Shown: in pieces, positions 27,322 to 36,799 of the stretch
How positions within the stretch are numbered: the first letter of the stretch is position 1
How the letters are laid out: each line of letters opens with the position of its first letter
The notes under the pieces: generated by a model
The model's database searches: none
What the model was told of the DNA's origin: nothing
The model's input: the letters and a program-made list of their open reading frames with translations, nothing else
Source of the DNA: Thiobacillus sp. 65-29
Lineage (GTDB): Bacteria > Pseudomonadota > Gammaproteobacteria > Burkholderiales > Thiobacillaceae
Direction: 5' to 3'
Assembly (NCBI GenBank): GCA_001899775.1
Contig: MKWN01000003.1
Location: 1-64,000, forward strand
DNA: 64,000 nt
Made by a program: the position numbers and the translations under genes

Positions 27322-28275
27322 TCATTCCGGGTGCGTACTGGGCCGGATGGTCCAGTAGCGTTCGACCGGTCCGCCCGCAAAACCGATCCCCGCTGCGTAG
27401 GCGGTGTACAGCCGCTCGCAATCCGCCGCGTCGGCAAAGAACTCGCGGAACTGGCTGGCGTAGAGCGCCATCGCCTGCGTCTTGCGCGCGAAAACCTCGT
27501 CGAGCACGGAAACTTGCGCGTCGAGATGCCGCGATGGCGAGGCAGTGGCCGCCAAGCGGCGGTGCAGGGCGATGAGCCGGTATAGATAGATGCCCACCAC
27601 GGGCAACGCGGACCAGCGCACGACGGCGGGCCGCAGGTTCTTCATCAGGGCGGTGTCGGCGTAGGCGGTGACCGTCTCGCGCCACGCACGCCCCTCCGGC
27701 ACGGGTGCCAGCGTGGAATCGTTCGGTTGTCGCGGGTAGGCGCCGAGTTCGTTAAGGCGGTGGCGGGCGGCGTGGGGAATCAGGCAGTAGGGCGCGTCCT
27801 CGTAGTGGATCAGCCCGTCCCGCCCGATCCAGGGCTCGAACAACAGGTGCGCGAGCACGTGATCCACGTGCCAGCCGATCCCCAGCGGGACGTACAGACG
27901 TTCGTAATCGACGCCCGCCAGCCAGGCGAACACCCGCTCGCGCAGGGCGGGCAGGTAGTCCTCCATATCCTCCCGCACCGGCGGCCTGAAGATGTTGCCC
28001 AGGGAACGGTAGGCCGGACGCCTGAACGACACGTCCAGCTCGCCGAAATTGTGCGATTCGAATCCGAGAAATTCCGCTGCGGCGGCTTCTTCCCGGTAAC
28101 GTTCCTCTCCCAGCACCACGGCGCGCAGCTTGACCTCGCCAAGATAGCGGGTAAACAGATTGAGCACGAGCACCGGACCTTGCGCAGCCAGGCGGGCGAT
28201 TTCGCCGCCACAGGAAAAAACCGCGTCATCCAGATGGGGAGAGACGAAAACGGCCTTGTAGCGGGGCGCGCTCAT
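27322..28275 (-). CDS. PIG-L (LmbE-like) family deacetylase
   Basis: 317 aa zinc deacetylase of the GlcNAc-PI/mycothiol LmbE family. Metal motif PHLDDAVFSCGG (residues 13-24) and the distal GWHVDHVL histidines. Likely deacetylates an N-acetyl sugar or acylated metabolite. Last gene of the five-gene minus-strand operon; its start overlaps the glycosyltransferase stop by 4 bp, suggesting that it acts on a product of that enzyme. Confidence 0.88.
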   Translation of the reverse strand: MSAPRYKAVFVSPHLDDAVFSCGGEIARLAAQGPVLVLNLFTRYLGEVKLRAVVLGEERYREEAAAAEFLGFESHNFGELDVSFRRPAYRSLGNIFRPPVREDMEDYLPALRERVFAWLAGVDYERLYVPLGIGWHVDHVLAHLLFEPWIGRDGLIHYEDAPYCLIPHAARHRLNELGAYPRQPNDSTLAPVPEGRAWRETVTAYADTALMKNLRPAVVRWSALPVVGIYLYRLIALHRRLAATASPSRHLDAQVSVLDEVFARKTQAMALYASQFREFFADAADCERLYTAYAAGIGFAGGPVERYWTIRPSTHPE

Positions 28276-29450
28276 GGACGGCGCCCTCCGATGGCGTCAC
28301 GGTAGGCCTGCTCCAGGGCCGACACCACCAGTTCGGGCCGATAGGCATCGGCGCGGCGCCGGCCGGCCGCGCCCAGGGCCGCGCGCAGGCCGGCATCCGC
28401 CGCCAGCGCGGCGAGCCGCCCGGCGAGGTCCTGCGGGGTGTCGGGATCGACGATATAGCCGTTCACGCCCGGGTCGACCATTTCCGTAGCCGCCACGATG
28501 GCATGCGTGACGATGACCGGCCTGCCGAACCACATCGCCTCCATCGCCACCAGGGGTTGTGCCTCCTGGATAGACGGCAGCACGAACACATCGCACGCCG
28601 CGTAGTACCGCGCCAGACTGGGATGGTCGAGGAAGCCCAGGAACCCGACCTGCGCCTCGACCCCGAGCTGCGTACACAGGCGCCGCAACGCGTCTTCCTC
28701 GGGGCCGCGACCGGCGATCCACAGAACGGCGTCGGGCACGTCCCGCAGCAGTGCGGCAAACGCCTTGATCAGCAAGGGGATGTTTTTCTCCGGCCCGAGC
28801 CGGCCGGCATAAAGAATGGTGAACCCCGGCGTGCGCGGCGCGGGGATGATGCCGGCCGCGTCGTCGAACACGACGGGGTTGGTGATGTAGCGCACGGAGG
28901 TGCGCACGCCTTCGGCGGCAATCTGGCGGGCGAGATTCCCTGACGGCGCGATGACCATGTCGAAACGGTTGTTGGTATGGACCATCTGTCTGCGGATGAG
29001 GCCGCGAAAGGGGCGCATGGGAAGCGGCTGCGTCAGCACCTCGGCGCTGAAGTGATAGGTCGACACCTGCGGCAGGCGCATGCGCTCGGCGACCGCACAC
29101 ACTCGCCGCATCATGATACCGACGTAGTGGTGGTGCACGACGTCGGGCTTTTCCCGTTCGAGTATGCGCCGCACGGTGGCCCGCGACGGCAGGGCCTGGT
29201 AGAAGCCGTACACCCTGACGGTGAAGACGCGGTGAACGGTGACACCCTGCCACTGCTCCATTTCGGGTTCGCCCTTGCGCCGCGTCGTGATGACGGCAAT
29301 CCGGTGACCGCGCCGGGAGAGTTCCGGGGCGATGAGCTTGAGATGAACCCCCACGCCGGTGGCCGCTGGCAGGAAATCATCCGAAATCATGCAGATGGAA
29401 AGCGGGCGTGCCACCGTGTCTTGCGTGGCGGGATCGGCCTGGTCGACCAC
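28272..29450 (-). CDS. Family 4 (GT-B) glycosyltransferase
   Basis: 392 aa. N-terminal acceptor domain with DDFLPAATGVGVHLK, and C-terminal donor domain with ILYAGRLGPEKNIPLLIKAF and the glutamate motif SIQEAQPLVAMEAMWFG, typical of GT4 enzymes that use nucleotide sugars. GTG start directly after the nitroreductase stop (TGA GTG), overlapping the PIG-L gene downstream. Acceptor unknown. Confidence 0.9.
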   Translation of the reverse strand: MVDQADPATQDTVARPLSICMISDDFLPAATGVGVHLKLIAPELSRRGHRIAVITTRRKGEPEMEQWQGVTVHRVFTVRVYGFYQALPSRATVRRILEREKPDVVHHHYVGIMMRRVCAVAERMRLPQVSTYHFSAEVLTQPLPMRPFRGLIRRQMVHTNNRFDMVIAPSGNLARQIAAEGVRTSVRYITNPVVFDDAAGIIPAPRTPGFTILYAGRLGPEKNIPLLIKAFAALLRDVPDAVLWIAGRGPEEDALRRLCTQLGVEAQVGFLGFLDHPSLARYYAACDVFVLPSIQEAQPLVAMEAMWFGRPVIVTHAIVAATEMVDPGVNGYIVDPDTPQDLAGRLAALAADAGLRAALGAAGRRRADAYRPELVVSALEQAYRDAIGGRRP

Positions 29451-30536
29451 TCAGCGCCCCCCGTCCATGAGCAGCCGCGACAACGGCTTGCGCAACGAAC
29501 GCGCCGCCGGCGCTGGCCCATAGCCGATGCGCCCCATGAATACGGTCTGGTGCGCGCCGTCTACGCCCATCCAGTCTTCCATGCGCGCAGCCAGGCGGGC
29601 GGCACGCTCCCTGACCGCTTCGACAGCCGTGAAAGGCCGTCCCTCGCGCACGTAGCGGGAGAAAATCACCGGCGTCATTTCCGGCTGCATGAACAGACCC
29701 AGGCTGGTGGCGACAAGCCACAGCCGCTGCAGCGCGCGCCCGGCGGCGACGTAGTCATCGATGCCCGCGGGTGCTCGTTCGGCGACGAGGGCGAGATGGG
29801 CCGCGCAGCGCAGCCCGGGCAGGAGGTCGAGCTGAAGGCGCGGCATGACGGTGCCGGCGAGCCAGGTGTTGAGAAATTCGACCCGCCCCCAACTGCGCAA
29901 TGCCCAGCGCATGAGACGTGCCGTCATGGGATCGACCCCGACGGCACGTTCGGGGACGCGGTCCTCGCTGAAATGCGCCGCCCATTCGATGATGTCGCGG
30001 TGGGTCGGATAGGCTTCCGGCATGGTGAGGCGGTTCTTGCCGTTGGCCGCCATGAAGCGCGCCAGCGCCCAACGCTGCGAAAACCCCTCGAACCAGACCA
30101 GCCGATAACCGGGCACGCTGGCGGCAAGCGCCGCCTTGTGCGCAATGTCGAGAGGGTGGCCCGACATCGCGCGGCGTTGCACGGTCCGCCGTTCGATCAT
30201 TGCGACCAGCGGATCGGCCGCCAGCCCCTCGCGCCGGACAAGCCGCACCTCGTAAACCGGCGCGCTGTCCGGGTATCCGGGCTGGCGCTGAATGTCGGCG
30301 TGCAAACCCTCGGCCGTCGCGGCGATGGCCAGCGTCTCCAGCAGGGCGCCGTGCGCAATCTGGCTGGCGTGGCCATCGAGATCGTAGACGCAGTGCGCGC
30401 GGGTGTCGTGACCGAGCACGCGCAGGTGATCGTCGGCAACCACCTCGAAACGCCACGGCTGGGTGTTGTCACCGCTGGGTGCCCAGCGCGCCCGATCGAG
30501 AATGCGCCGCAGGGGCTCGGGGATGGCCGCGTTCAC
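29451..30536 (-). CDS. Nitroreductase-family FMN oxidoreductase
   Basis: 361 aa, longer than simple nitroreductases (about 200) and similar in build to the two-lobed Acg type. Flavin-binding signature RARWAPSGDNTQPWRF near residue 15 and a C-terminal lobe with IGYGPAP. Starts at GTG 30536, one base after the ThiF-like gene stop; the frame to 30602 lies inside that gene. Could oxidise or reduce a product of the neighbouring FeeM-like and ThiF-like enzymes. Confidence 0.82.
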   Translation of the reverse strand: MNAAIPEPLRRILDRARWAPSGDNTQPWRFEVVADDHLRVLGHDTRAHCVYDLDGHASQIAHGALLETLAIAATAEGLHADIQRQPGYPDSAPVYEVRLVRREGLAADPLVAMIERRTVQRRAMSGHPLDIAHKAALAASVPGYRLVWFEGFSQRWALARFMAANGKNRLTMPEAYPTHRDIIEWAAHFSEDRVPERAVGVDPMTARLMRWALRSWGRVEFLNTWLAGTVMPRLQLDLLPGLRCAAHLALVAERAPAGIDDYVAAGRALQRLWLVATSLGLFMQPEMTPVIFSRYVREGRPFTAVEAVRERAARLAARMEDWMGVDGAHQTVFMGRIGYGPAPAARSLRKPLSRLLMDGGR

Positions 30537-30537
30537 G

Positions 30538-31398
30538 TCAGAGTCCCAGTTGCCGCCTGGCGATAGCGATCGCCAGGCGGTTGGCCGGATTGCGGTTGCC
30601 ACCCGGCCGCCAGGTGTGCGCGCGCCGGTTGCGGTAGGCGTCGTACTGGATGCCGTGTGGCGCCGCCCATGCCTTGCCGCGGCCGAGCAGGATCTTCAGC
30701 GTCTCGGCGGCCGCGACACCGGCACAGAGCTGGCAGGCGATGACGGTCGACGGGCCCTTGCGCGCCCTGAGATCGACCCGCGTCCGATCCGCCAGGTAAT
30801 GCCGGTGCAAGAGGCCTGGCGCCAGCCCCACGAGGAAGCGGATGGCCTTGTCCAGTTCAGGTCGGTCGCGCAACTGGAAATAGTCCTCGAAACGCATGCC
30901 CCCCGGCAGGAAGTTGAGCAGGGCGGCGCTCATGCCGAGCGGCGCGACGGTGACGGCCGGAATGCGGTGTTCGGCGCAGTACGCGAAAACCTGTTCGCGC
31001 ACCTCGAACGCGAAAAAATCGAGGCCGTCGACGTAAAGATCGACGTCGCGGAAGAATTCGGCAAGATTCTGCGCATGCACGCCCTGGGGGAAAACCCGGA
31101 TGTCCGCCTCGGGATTGATGTCGCGCGCCATCCCCGCGAGAACCTCGACCTTGGAACGGTCGAGCGTGCTCATGCCGGCGCCGGCCTGGCGATTGAAATT
31201 GGCGAGCTCGAAATCATCCAGGTCGGCGATGCAAAAACGCCCCACGCCCAGTCGCGCCAGGGTAAGCAGATGAAACCCGCCCACGCCGCCCATGCCGGCA
31301 ATCGCCACACACTTGCCGCGCAGGCTCTGCTGCTCGGATTCGGTGGTCCAGCCGATGTTGCGCGAAAATGCGGTCGTGTAGTCGAAAGGAGGCATCAC
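30538..31398 (-). CDS. ThiF/MoeB/HesA-family adenylating enzyme
   Basis: 286 aa E1-like protein: nucleotide-binding GMGGVGG (about 36-42), then DLDDFELANFNRQ, which carries the conserved Asp, Asn and Arg of the adenylation site. It lacks the two C-terminal CxxC zinc pairs of classical MoeB/ThiF (only one CxxC, ACQLCAG, is present), so it may not act on a ubiquitin-like carrier. 12 bp after the FeeM-like gene and 1 bp before the nitroreductase gene. Confidence 0.85.
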   Translation of the reverse strand: MMPPFDYTTAFSRNIGWTTESEQQSLRGKCVAIAGMGGVGGFHLLTLARLGVGRFCIADLDDFELANFNRQAGAGMSTLDRSKVEVLAGMARDINPEADIRVFPQGVHAQNLAEFFRDVDLYVDGLDFFAFEVREQVFAYCAEHRIPAVTVAPLGMSAALLNFLPGGMRFEDYFQLRDRPELDKAIRFLVGLAPGLLHRHYLADRTRVDLRARKGPSTVIACQLCAGVAAAETLKILLGRGKAWAAPHGIQYDAYRNRRAHTWRPGGNRNPANRLAIAIARRQLGL

Positions 31399-31410
31399 GG
31401 CCAGCAGGGA

Positions 31411-32202
31411 TCAGCCCCCCTGGAGACGGCGGGCGATACCCAGTTCATCCGCTTTCGAAAAGCCGTGGGGGTAAAGTGATTTTTCGCCCGGCGGCGGCAG
31501 CACGCCGCCCAGTTCGGCGATCTTGCGATCGATGTAAGCCATCTCGATGTGCAGCAGCACCGCCGGCGCGCCGACCCGGGGGCACATTTTTTCGGCGCCC
31601 AGCTGTTCGTAGCCGAGCATGCGCTTGTAGAAGAGCACATGGCGCGGATTCACCTCGATCACGAAATCCGTATAGCGATGAATGTGAAAGGCGTAGATGA
31701 AGGCGATATGGAACAGCGCGGCGAGCACCGACTTCGAGGCCGTGCTCTCGTCGACCGCCAGCTTCGTCAACTCGGCGACCCGCTTGCCCTGGGCGCGCAA
31801 CTGATCGACCTCCGCCCTGTAGAGCTCGTCGACCACCAGTCCCGCCGGGCTGTCGAGACCGAGCGTCACGGTGCCGGCGACCTTGTCTTCCTGATGCGCC
31901 ACCAGCGTGATCCGGTTGGGGTCGTGCCGCACGCCGGCGGCACCGTAGCCACGCCAGCTGTACATTTTCTCGATCAGCAGGCTGGCCGACTTGCGCCGCT
32001 CGTCGTCGTGCGCCAGGCGAATCTTGAATTCCTGCCGGCTGACCCGTGTGGTGTCGGCGGCCTGCGCCTCGCTCTGGTCCAGACACAGGTCCTTCAGGCG
32101 GTACGGCGACTGGAAGGAAACAATGGTCTTGTCCCATTCGTCGGGCTCGCGCCGGCTTCTCCTGAAACCGAAAATGGGTTTGTGAGACTCAGACATCATC
32201 AT
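31411..32202 (-). CDS. FeeM-like N-acyl amino acid synthase (GNAT fold)
   Basis: 263 aa. From about residue 55 the sequence follows FeeM/PEP-CTERM-associated acyltransferases: an EKMYSWRGYGAAG region, a VAGTVTLGLDS strand, VAELTKLAVDES, and VNPRHVLFYKRMLGYEQLG. The family transfers acyl chains from acyl-ACP to amino acids. First gene of the five-gene operon. A GG-N10-GC match with TTGC at -12 (32231-32245, minus) could be a weak sigma-54 promoter, but its -24 part is poor. Confidence 0.8.
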   Translation of the reverse strand: MMMSESHKPIFGFRRSRREPDEWDKTIVSFQSPYRLKDLCLDQSEAQAADTTRVSRQEFKIRLAHDDERRKSASLLIEKMYSWRGYGAAGVRHDPNRITLVAHQEDKVAGTVTLGLDSPAGLVVDELYRAEVDQLRAQGKRVAELTKLAVDESTASKSVLAALFHIAFIYAFHIHRYTDFVIEVNPRHVLFYKRMLGYEQLGAEKMCPRVGAPAVLLHIEMAYIDRKIAELGGVLPPPGEKSLYPHGFSKADELGIARRLQGG

Positions 32203-32306
32203 TCCAGCCCCGCACGGGAAAAGCAGTCGGGCAATATCAGCACCGGGCTGCTGTCGATACAGTCAATATTTCGACATCCGTACGGCAAAACTTGAGGGGC
32301 GCGCAA

Positions 32307-33365
<1,059 letters not shown>

Positions 33366-33372
33366 CTATCTT

Positions 33373-33477
33373 ACAGACGATTTGCATCGTCTCCCGCTTC
33401 TCCTCCCTGAGCGGGCTGCCTTAATCCCCTTAAGGCACCTTTGCCCCGATCCCTTCCCTTGATCGGGGCTTTTTATT
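33373..33477 (+). ncRNA. Candidate small RNA with C-rich loops
   Basis: In the 161-bp gap between the hemB start and the engB stop, the plus strand holds four consecutive perfect hairpins: AGACGAT/ATCGTCT (33375-33392), CCCGCT/AGCGGG with loop TCTCCTCCCTG (33393-33415), GCCTTAA/TTAAGGC with loop TCCCC (33418-33436), and a terminator (33444-33468). Neither neighbour runs on this strand. The C/U-rich loops resemble sRNAs that pair with Shine-Dalgarno sequences. TATCTT at 33367-33372 could be a weak -10; no good -35. Exact 5' end unknown. Confidence 0.5.
33444..33477 (+). terminator. Rho-independent terminator with no plus-strand gene before it
   Basis: CCCCGATC/GATCGGGG stem (33444-33451 with 33461-33468), loop CCTTCCCTT, then CTTTTTATT. 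The T-run overlaps the stop codon of the convergent engB. There is no matching T-run on the minus strand, so it works for plus-strand transcription, supporting a small RNA gene here. Confidence 0.8.
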
Positions 33478-34102
33478 CCTGCGCACCGGCCACGGCCGGT
33501 GGCGCCTCGTTCGACGCCGCCGCCGACTGCAACCACGACTCGATGTGTGCGGCGGCCTCGTCGGCACCGAGCTTCGACAGACTGGAAAACAACTGCACGC
33601 TGACCTGCGCCATGCCGGCGAGTTCCGCGCGCACGCGCCGCAGCGTCTGCGCGCGTTCGCTGTTCGACAGCTTGTCGGCTTTCGACAGCAGGATGTGCAC
33701 CGGCTTGCCGGTCAGCGCGAACCAGTCGAGCATCTGTCGGTCCAGCGCGGTCAGCGGGTGACGCGCATCCATGATGAGGACCAGCCCGGCGAGCGCTGCC
33801 CGCGTCTGCAGGTAGGCCGACAGCAGCGCCTCCCACTGCGCCTTGATCGCCGGCGGCACCTTGGCATAGCCGTAGCCCGGCAGATCGACGAGATAGATTT
33901 CCGGCGTGAGGGCAAAATAATTGATGAGCTGCGTGCGCCCCGGCGTCTTGGAGGTGAACGCGAGCCGGTGCTTGCGCGTCAGCAGGTTGATGGCGCTGGA
34001 CTTGCCGGCGTTGGAACGGCCGGCAAAGGCGATTTCGGCCCGGCTGGGCGGCAGGTCGCGCAGGTGCGCGGCCGAGGTATGGAAGTGGGCGTGATGAAGC
34101 AC
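33473..34102 (-). CDS. engB: Ribosome-biogenesis GTPase EngB (YsxC)
   Basis: Small GTPase needed for large-subunit assembly. 209 aa. G1 [10 protein letters not shown]2 region [11 protein letters not shown]3 [11 protein letters not shown]4 LSKADK. GTG 34102 gives [19 protein letters not shown], matching the usual EngB start; the longer frame to 34300 reads through the divergent cytochrome gene and is not real. No clear ribosome-binding site. Confidence 0.92.
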   Translation of the reverse strand: MLHHAHFHTSAAHLRDLPPSRAEIAFAGRSNAGKSSAINLLTRKHRLAFTSKTPGRTQLINYFALTPEIYLVDLPGYGYAKVPPAIKAQWEALLSAYLQTRAALAGLVLIMDARHPLTALDRQMLDWFALTGKPVHILLSKADKLSNSERAQTLRRVRAELAGMAQVSVQLFSSLSKLGADEAAAHIESWLQSAAASNEAPPAVAGAQE

Positions 34103-34120
34103 GGACTTGGCAGTAGCGGA

Positions 34121-34160
34121 GCTTGCAATTAAACTACCCTTTTTACCAAGTTTTGCAAGC
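34121..34160. promoter_or_regulatory. Inverted repeat in the engB / cytochrome c4 divergent promoter
   Basis: Perfect 8-bp inverted repeat GCTTGCAA (34121-34128) and TTGCAAGC (34153-34160), 24 bp apart, in the 72-bp gap between divergent engB and the cytochrome gene. Two half-sites on one DNA face could be an operator, or a 5' leader hairpin; no regulator is suggested by context. Confidence 0.35.
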
Positions 34161-34174
34161 CTCAGGAGCTTTCG

Positions 34175-34789
34175 ATGAAATTCGCCCTTCCGCTGGTTGC
34201 CGCGCTGCTCGCCGCCTCCCCCCTCGCCTCGTTCGCTGCGGCCCCCGGCAATGCCAAGGCCGCCGAACCCATCGTCACCCAGCTCTGCGCGGCCTGTCAC
34301 AACATGGACGGCAACAGTGCCATCGCCGCCAACCCCAATCTGGCCGGAACGAACGCGGAATATCTCTACAAGCAGCTAAGCGAGTTCAAGGCGGGCACGC
34401 GCACGGGCACCGTCATGCCCGGCATGGTCGCCAGCCTGAGCGATCAGGACATGAAAAATCTTGCCACGTATTTCAGCGCGCAAAAACCGAAACCCGCGAC
34501 GGCGCAGGATCAGGCGCTGGCACTGGCGGGCCAGAAGATTTACCGCGGTGGCGTGCAAGGCACCGGCGTGCCGGCGTGCGCCTCCTGCCACGGCGCGCAG
34601 GGCCAGGGCATTCCGGTGCAGTTCCCGCGCCTGGCCGGGCAGCACAGCGACTACGTGTACGGGCAACTGAACGCCTTCCGCGTCGGCGAACGCGCCAACG
34701 ACGCCGCACGCATGATGCGCACCATCGCCGAAAAGATGACCGACGCCGACATGAAGGCGGTGTCCGCGTACATCCAGGGCCTGCGTTAA
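34175..34789 (+). CDS. Cytochrome c4 (diheme)
   Basis: 204 aa periplasmic electron carrier: signal peptide ending SFAAA, then two class I heme-c domains with CAACH (about residue 38) and CASCH (about 136), and Met ligands in VMPGM and ARMMRT contexts. Full length. AGGAG 5-6 bp before ATG 34175. In many betaproteobacteria engB-cytochrome c4 is followed by resB and ccsB; here a palindromic repeat and the DUF302 gene follow instead. Confidence 0.93.
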   Translation: MKFALPLVAALLAASPLASFAAAPGNAKAAEPIVTQLCAACHNMDGNSAIAANPNLAGTNAEYLYKQLSEFKAGTRTGTVMPGMVASLSDQDMKNLATYFSAQKPKPATAQDQALALAGQKIYRGGVQGTGVPACASCHGAQGQGIPVQFPRLAGQHSDYVYGQLNAFRVGERANDAARMMRTIAEKMTDADMKAVSAYIQGLR

Positions 34790-35011
34790 ACAACACGACC
34801 GGCCACGAGGCGGCTGGCGCACACACGCCACGCCGGCCGGTCGCCGCCGGTTTGCGCGTGGCAGCGGTGTTCTGGCTGGCGCGCGCATTGCATCGATCCG
34901 CGCCGGATCTACGCCAATTGCAGGACAATCTTCAGGTCGCTGCATCAATATTCGCGCCTCTGGTCTGTTTGAACCTTGCCTCGGCGGCCGGCGTCAGCCA
35001 AACTGAACAAT

Positions 35012-35128
35012 GATCCCAAAAAATCCATTGGAACATCCGTACGCGATAAATCAACGGGTTGTAGGTCGGGCTTCAGCCCGACTGTCGGGCTGAAGCCCGA
35101 CCTACGCCCCAATGGATCATCCGGGATG
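35012..35128. repeat. Long intergenic palindrome (family A), copy 1
   Basis: In the 393-bp gap 34790-35182, which otherwise shows no gene. Core GTAGGTCGGGCTTCAGCCC and its inverted copy form a long hairpin; outer parts carry AATCCATTGGAAC and a CCGGGAT end. It matches 52859-52980 in inverted orientation over its whole length, and 63636-63681 in part. Confidence 0.8.
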
Positions 35129-35182
35129 AGAAAAAGCGCCCAGCGCACCCTGCCACCTGTTTCTTTGTCCGCGGAGAGCCTC

Positions 35183-35896
35183 ATGTCGAGAATGCTTGCA
35201 GCCCTGTTGTGTGTCCTCGGTGCCGGCCTGTCGGTCCCGGCTGCCGCGCAGACGCCCCCGGCGCAACGTCCGGTCAATCCCTACCTGCAGAACGTGCCGG
35301 CCCCCACGCCGAACATCCTCTCGGTGCTGCCTCGCGGTACCGGCTCGCTCGCCCAGCACACGCCCTGGGCGATGACGCCGATGCCCACCACCGAGCAGAA
35401 GCGCCAGATGATGAAAGCGATGCTCCCCATGCTCAACAACATGGGGCTGAACATCCGCGACATCATGAACTACATGACCACCAAGTATCAGGCCAAACCG
35501 GGCCTGTCGTTCGAGGAAGTGGTCGAATCGATGACGCTGCGCGCCAACCAGCTCAATCTCAAGCTGGTCGGCCATTCACCGATGATCAAGGACATCCAGG
35601 CGGTGCTTGGCGACACCACTTCGCCGCGCATGGAGGTGTTCCACTTCTGCGACATCGCCGCCGGCCGCGAGATCATGCGCCTGGTGCCCGAGTCGATCGT
35701 CTACCTGCCCTGCCGCATTGCAGTGATGGAAGACGACAAGAAGAACATCTGGCTACTGACCCTGGACTGGGACATGGCCTGGCTCGACAGCATCAACGGC
35801 TCGATGGGCATCACGCCCGAGCTGTCAAAAATGGCGGTGGACATCCGCGACAAGATGGACAACGTCATGCGTGCGGCGGCGGCCGGCGACCTCTGA
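35183..35896 (+). CDS. Exported DUF302-domain protein
   Basis: 237 aa. Start ATG 35183 with GGAGAG upstream; signal peptide ending PAAAQ. Pro/Thr-rich linker, then a DUF302-like domain (about 85-230) with LSFEEVVESMTLRANQLNL, FHFCDIAAGREIM and VYLPCRIAVMED. DUF302 proteins are frequent in sulfur oxidisers, but no reaction is established. 71 bp before the Met-rich protein gene, probably one operon. Confidence 0.8.
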   Translation: MSRMLAALLCVLGAGLSVPAAAQTPPAQRPVNPYLQNVPAPTPNILSVLPRGTGSLAQHTPWAMTPMPTTEQKRQMMKAMLPMLNNMGLNIRDIMNYMTTKYQAKPGLSFEEVVESMTLRANQLNLKLVGHSPMIKDIQAVLGDTTSPRMEVFHFCDIAAGREIMRLVPESIVYLPCRIAVMEDDKKNIWLLTLDWDMAWLDSINGSMGITPELSKMAVDIRDKMDNVMRAAAAGDL

Positions 35897-35967
35897 CCGA
35901 ACCCTCACACCCGGCGCCCCGCCCGGGCGCGCCCCCTTCCCGGCTCCGGCCCAACCAGGAGATTTTC

Positions 35968-36702
35968 ATGCACCCCCGCACCCTCGCCCTTGCAGTTCTC
36001 GTCCTCGGAACCGGCAGCGCCCACGCCCAGTTCGGCATGGAGCAGATGATGAATCCGATGGCCATGATGAATCCCATGACGATGATGAATCCCATGAGCA
36101 TGGCCAACCCGATGGCCATGATGAACCCCATGACGATGATGAATCCCATGAGCATGGCCAACCCGATGGCCATGATGAACCCCATGACGATGATGGCGCC
36201 GATGGGCATGATGGCCGCCCCCATGGTGATGCCGCTGGGCGCCAACATGATGTCGGCACAGACCTTCGCCTCACCGCAGGCGCAGATGAATCCGTATCTC
36301 AACCCGATGGCGGCCGGCAACCCCTACCTCAACCCGTATGCCGGCGCAGGGGCGCAATTCCCGGGCATGCCGTTCCCGGGCATGCCGCCCGCCGGCTACG
36401 GCTATGGCGCCCCGGCGGCGCCGCAGGGCTTCTTCGGTATGCCGGGCATGCCTGGTATGCCTGCGGGCATGCCCGCCGCACCCGCCTACGGTGCGTTCCC
36501 GGCGCAGGCCGCGCCGCTGCCGCTCTTCCCGATGCCGGGCGCGCCCGTAGCCAGCGCGCCGGTGGCCCCCGCCGTCGCACCGGCGCCCGCGATGAACCCG
36601 TTCGACCCCAGCTTCTGGATGCAGATGATGGGCGGCATGCAGCCGCCGGTCGCCGCGCCCGCTGCGGTCGCGCCAACACCGACGCCGGCGCCAGCGCAAT
36701 AG
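35968..36702 (+). CDS. Exported methionine-rich repeat protein
   Basis: 244 aa from ATG 35968 (AGGAG 6 bp upstream). Signal peptide ending SAHA/QF. Residues about 28-75 are repeats of NPMxMM (unit [18 protein letters not shown]), then PGMP- and Pro/Ala-rich low-complexity sequence, ending [13 protein letters not shown] and a Pro/Ala tail. No Cys and few charged residues. I do not recognise a family; possibilities are a copper-binding or oxidant-absorbing periplasmic protein, or a coat protein such as those of sulfur globules. Pairs with the DUF302 gene. Confidence 0.75.
   Translation: MHPRTLALAVLVLGTGSAHAQFGMEQMMNPMAMMNPMTMMNPMSMANPMAMMNPMTMMNPMSMANPMAMMNPMTMMAPMGMMAAPMVMPLGANMMSAQTFASPQAQMNPYLNPMAAGNPYLNPYAGAGAQFPGMPFPGMPPAGYGYGAPAAPQGFFGMPGMPGMPAGMPAAPAYGAFPAQAAPLPLFPMPGAPVASAPVAPAVAPAPAMNPFDPSFWMQMMGGMQPPVAAPAAVAPTPTPAPAQ
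36052..36195 (+). repeat. 54-bp in-frame tandem repeat, Met-rich gene
   Basis: Unit of 54 bp (18 codons) at 36052-36105 and 36106-36159, with a partial third copy to 36195. Nearly identical DNA between units, so it could expand or contract without shifting the frame. Confidence 0.85.
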
Positions 36703-36799
36703 TGCACGCCCCGGACGCGAACGGGCTGATGGGCCCATAGGTGCCCGTTCGCATCAAAATCTGGACAATTTGCCCGTATTTGCGGCAAACTCGCGCCCC

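Noticed and set aside
32231-32245. Sigma-54-like promoter before the FeeM-like gene
   Set aside because: TTGC at -12 fits but the -24 block is CGGTGC and no PEP box lies upstream; kept only as a note.
33473-34300. 275-residue form of EngB
   Set aside because: The added N-terminus is antisense to cytochrome c4; family start matches GTG 34102.
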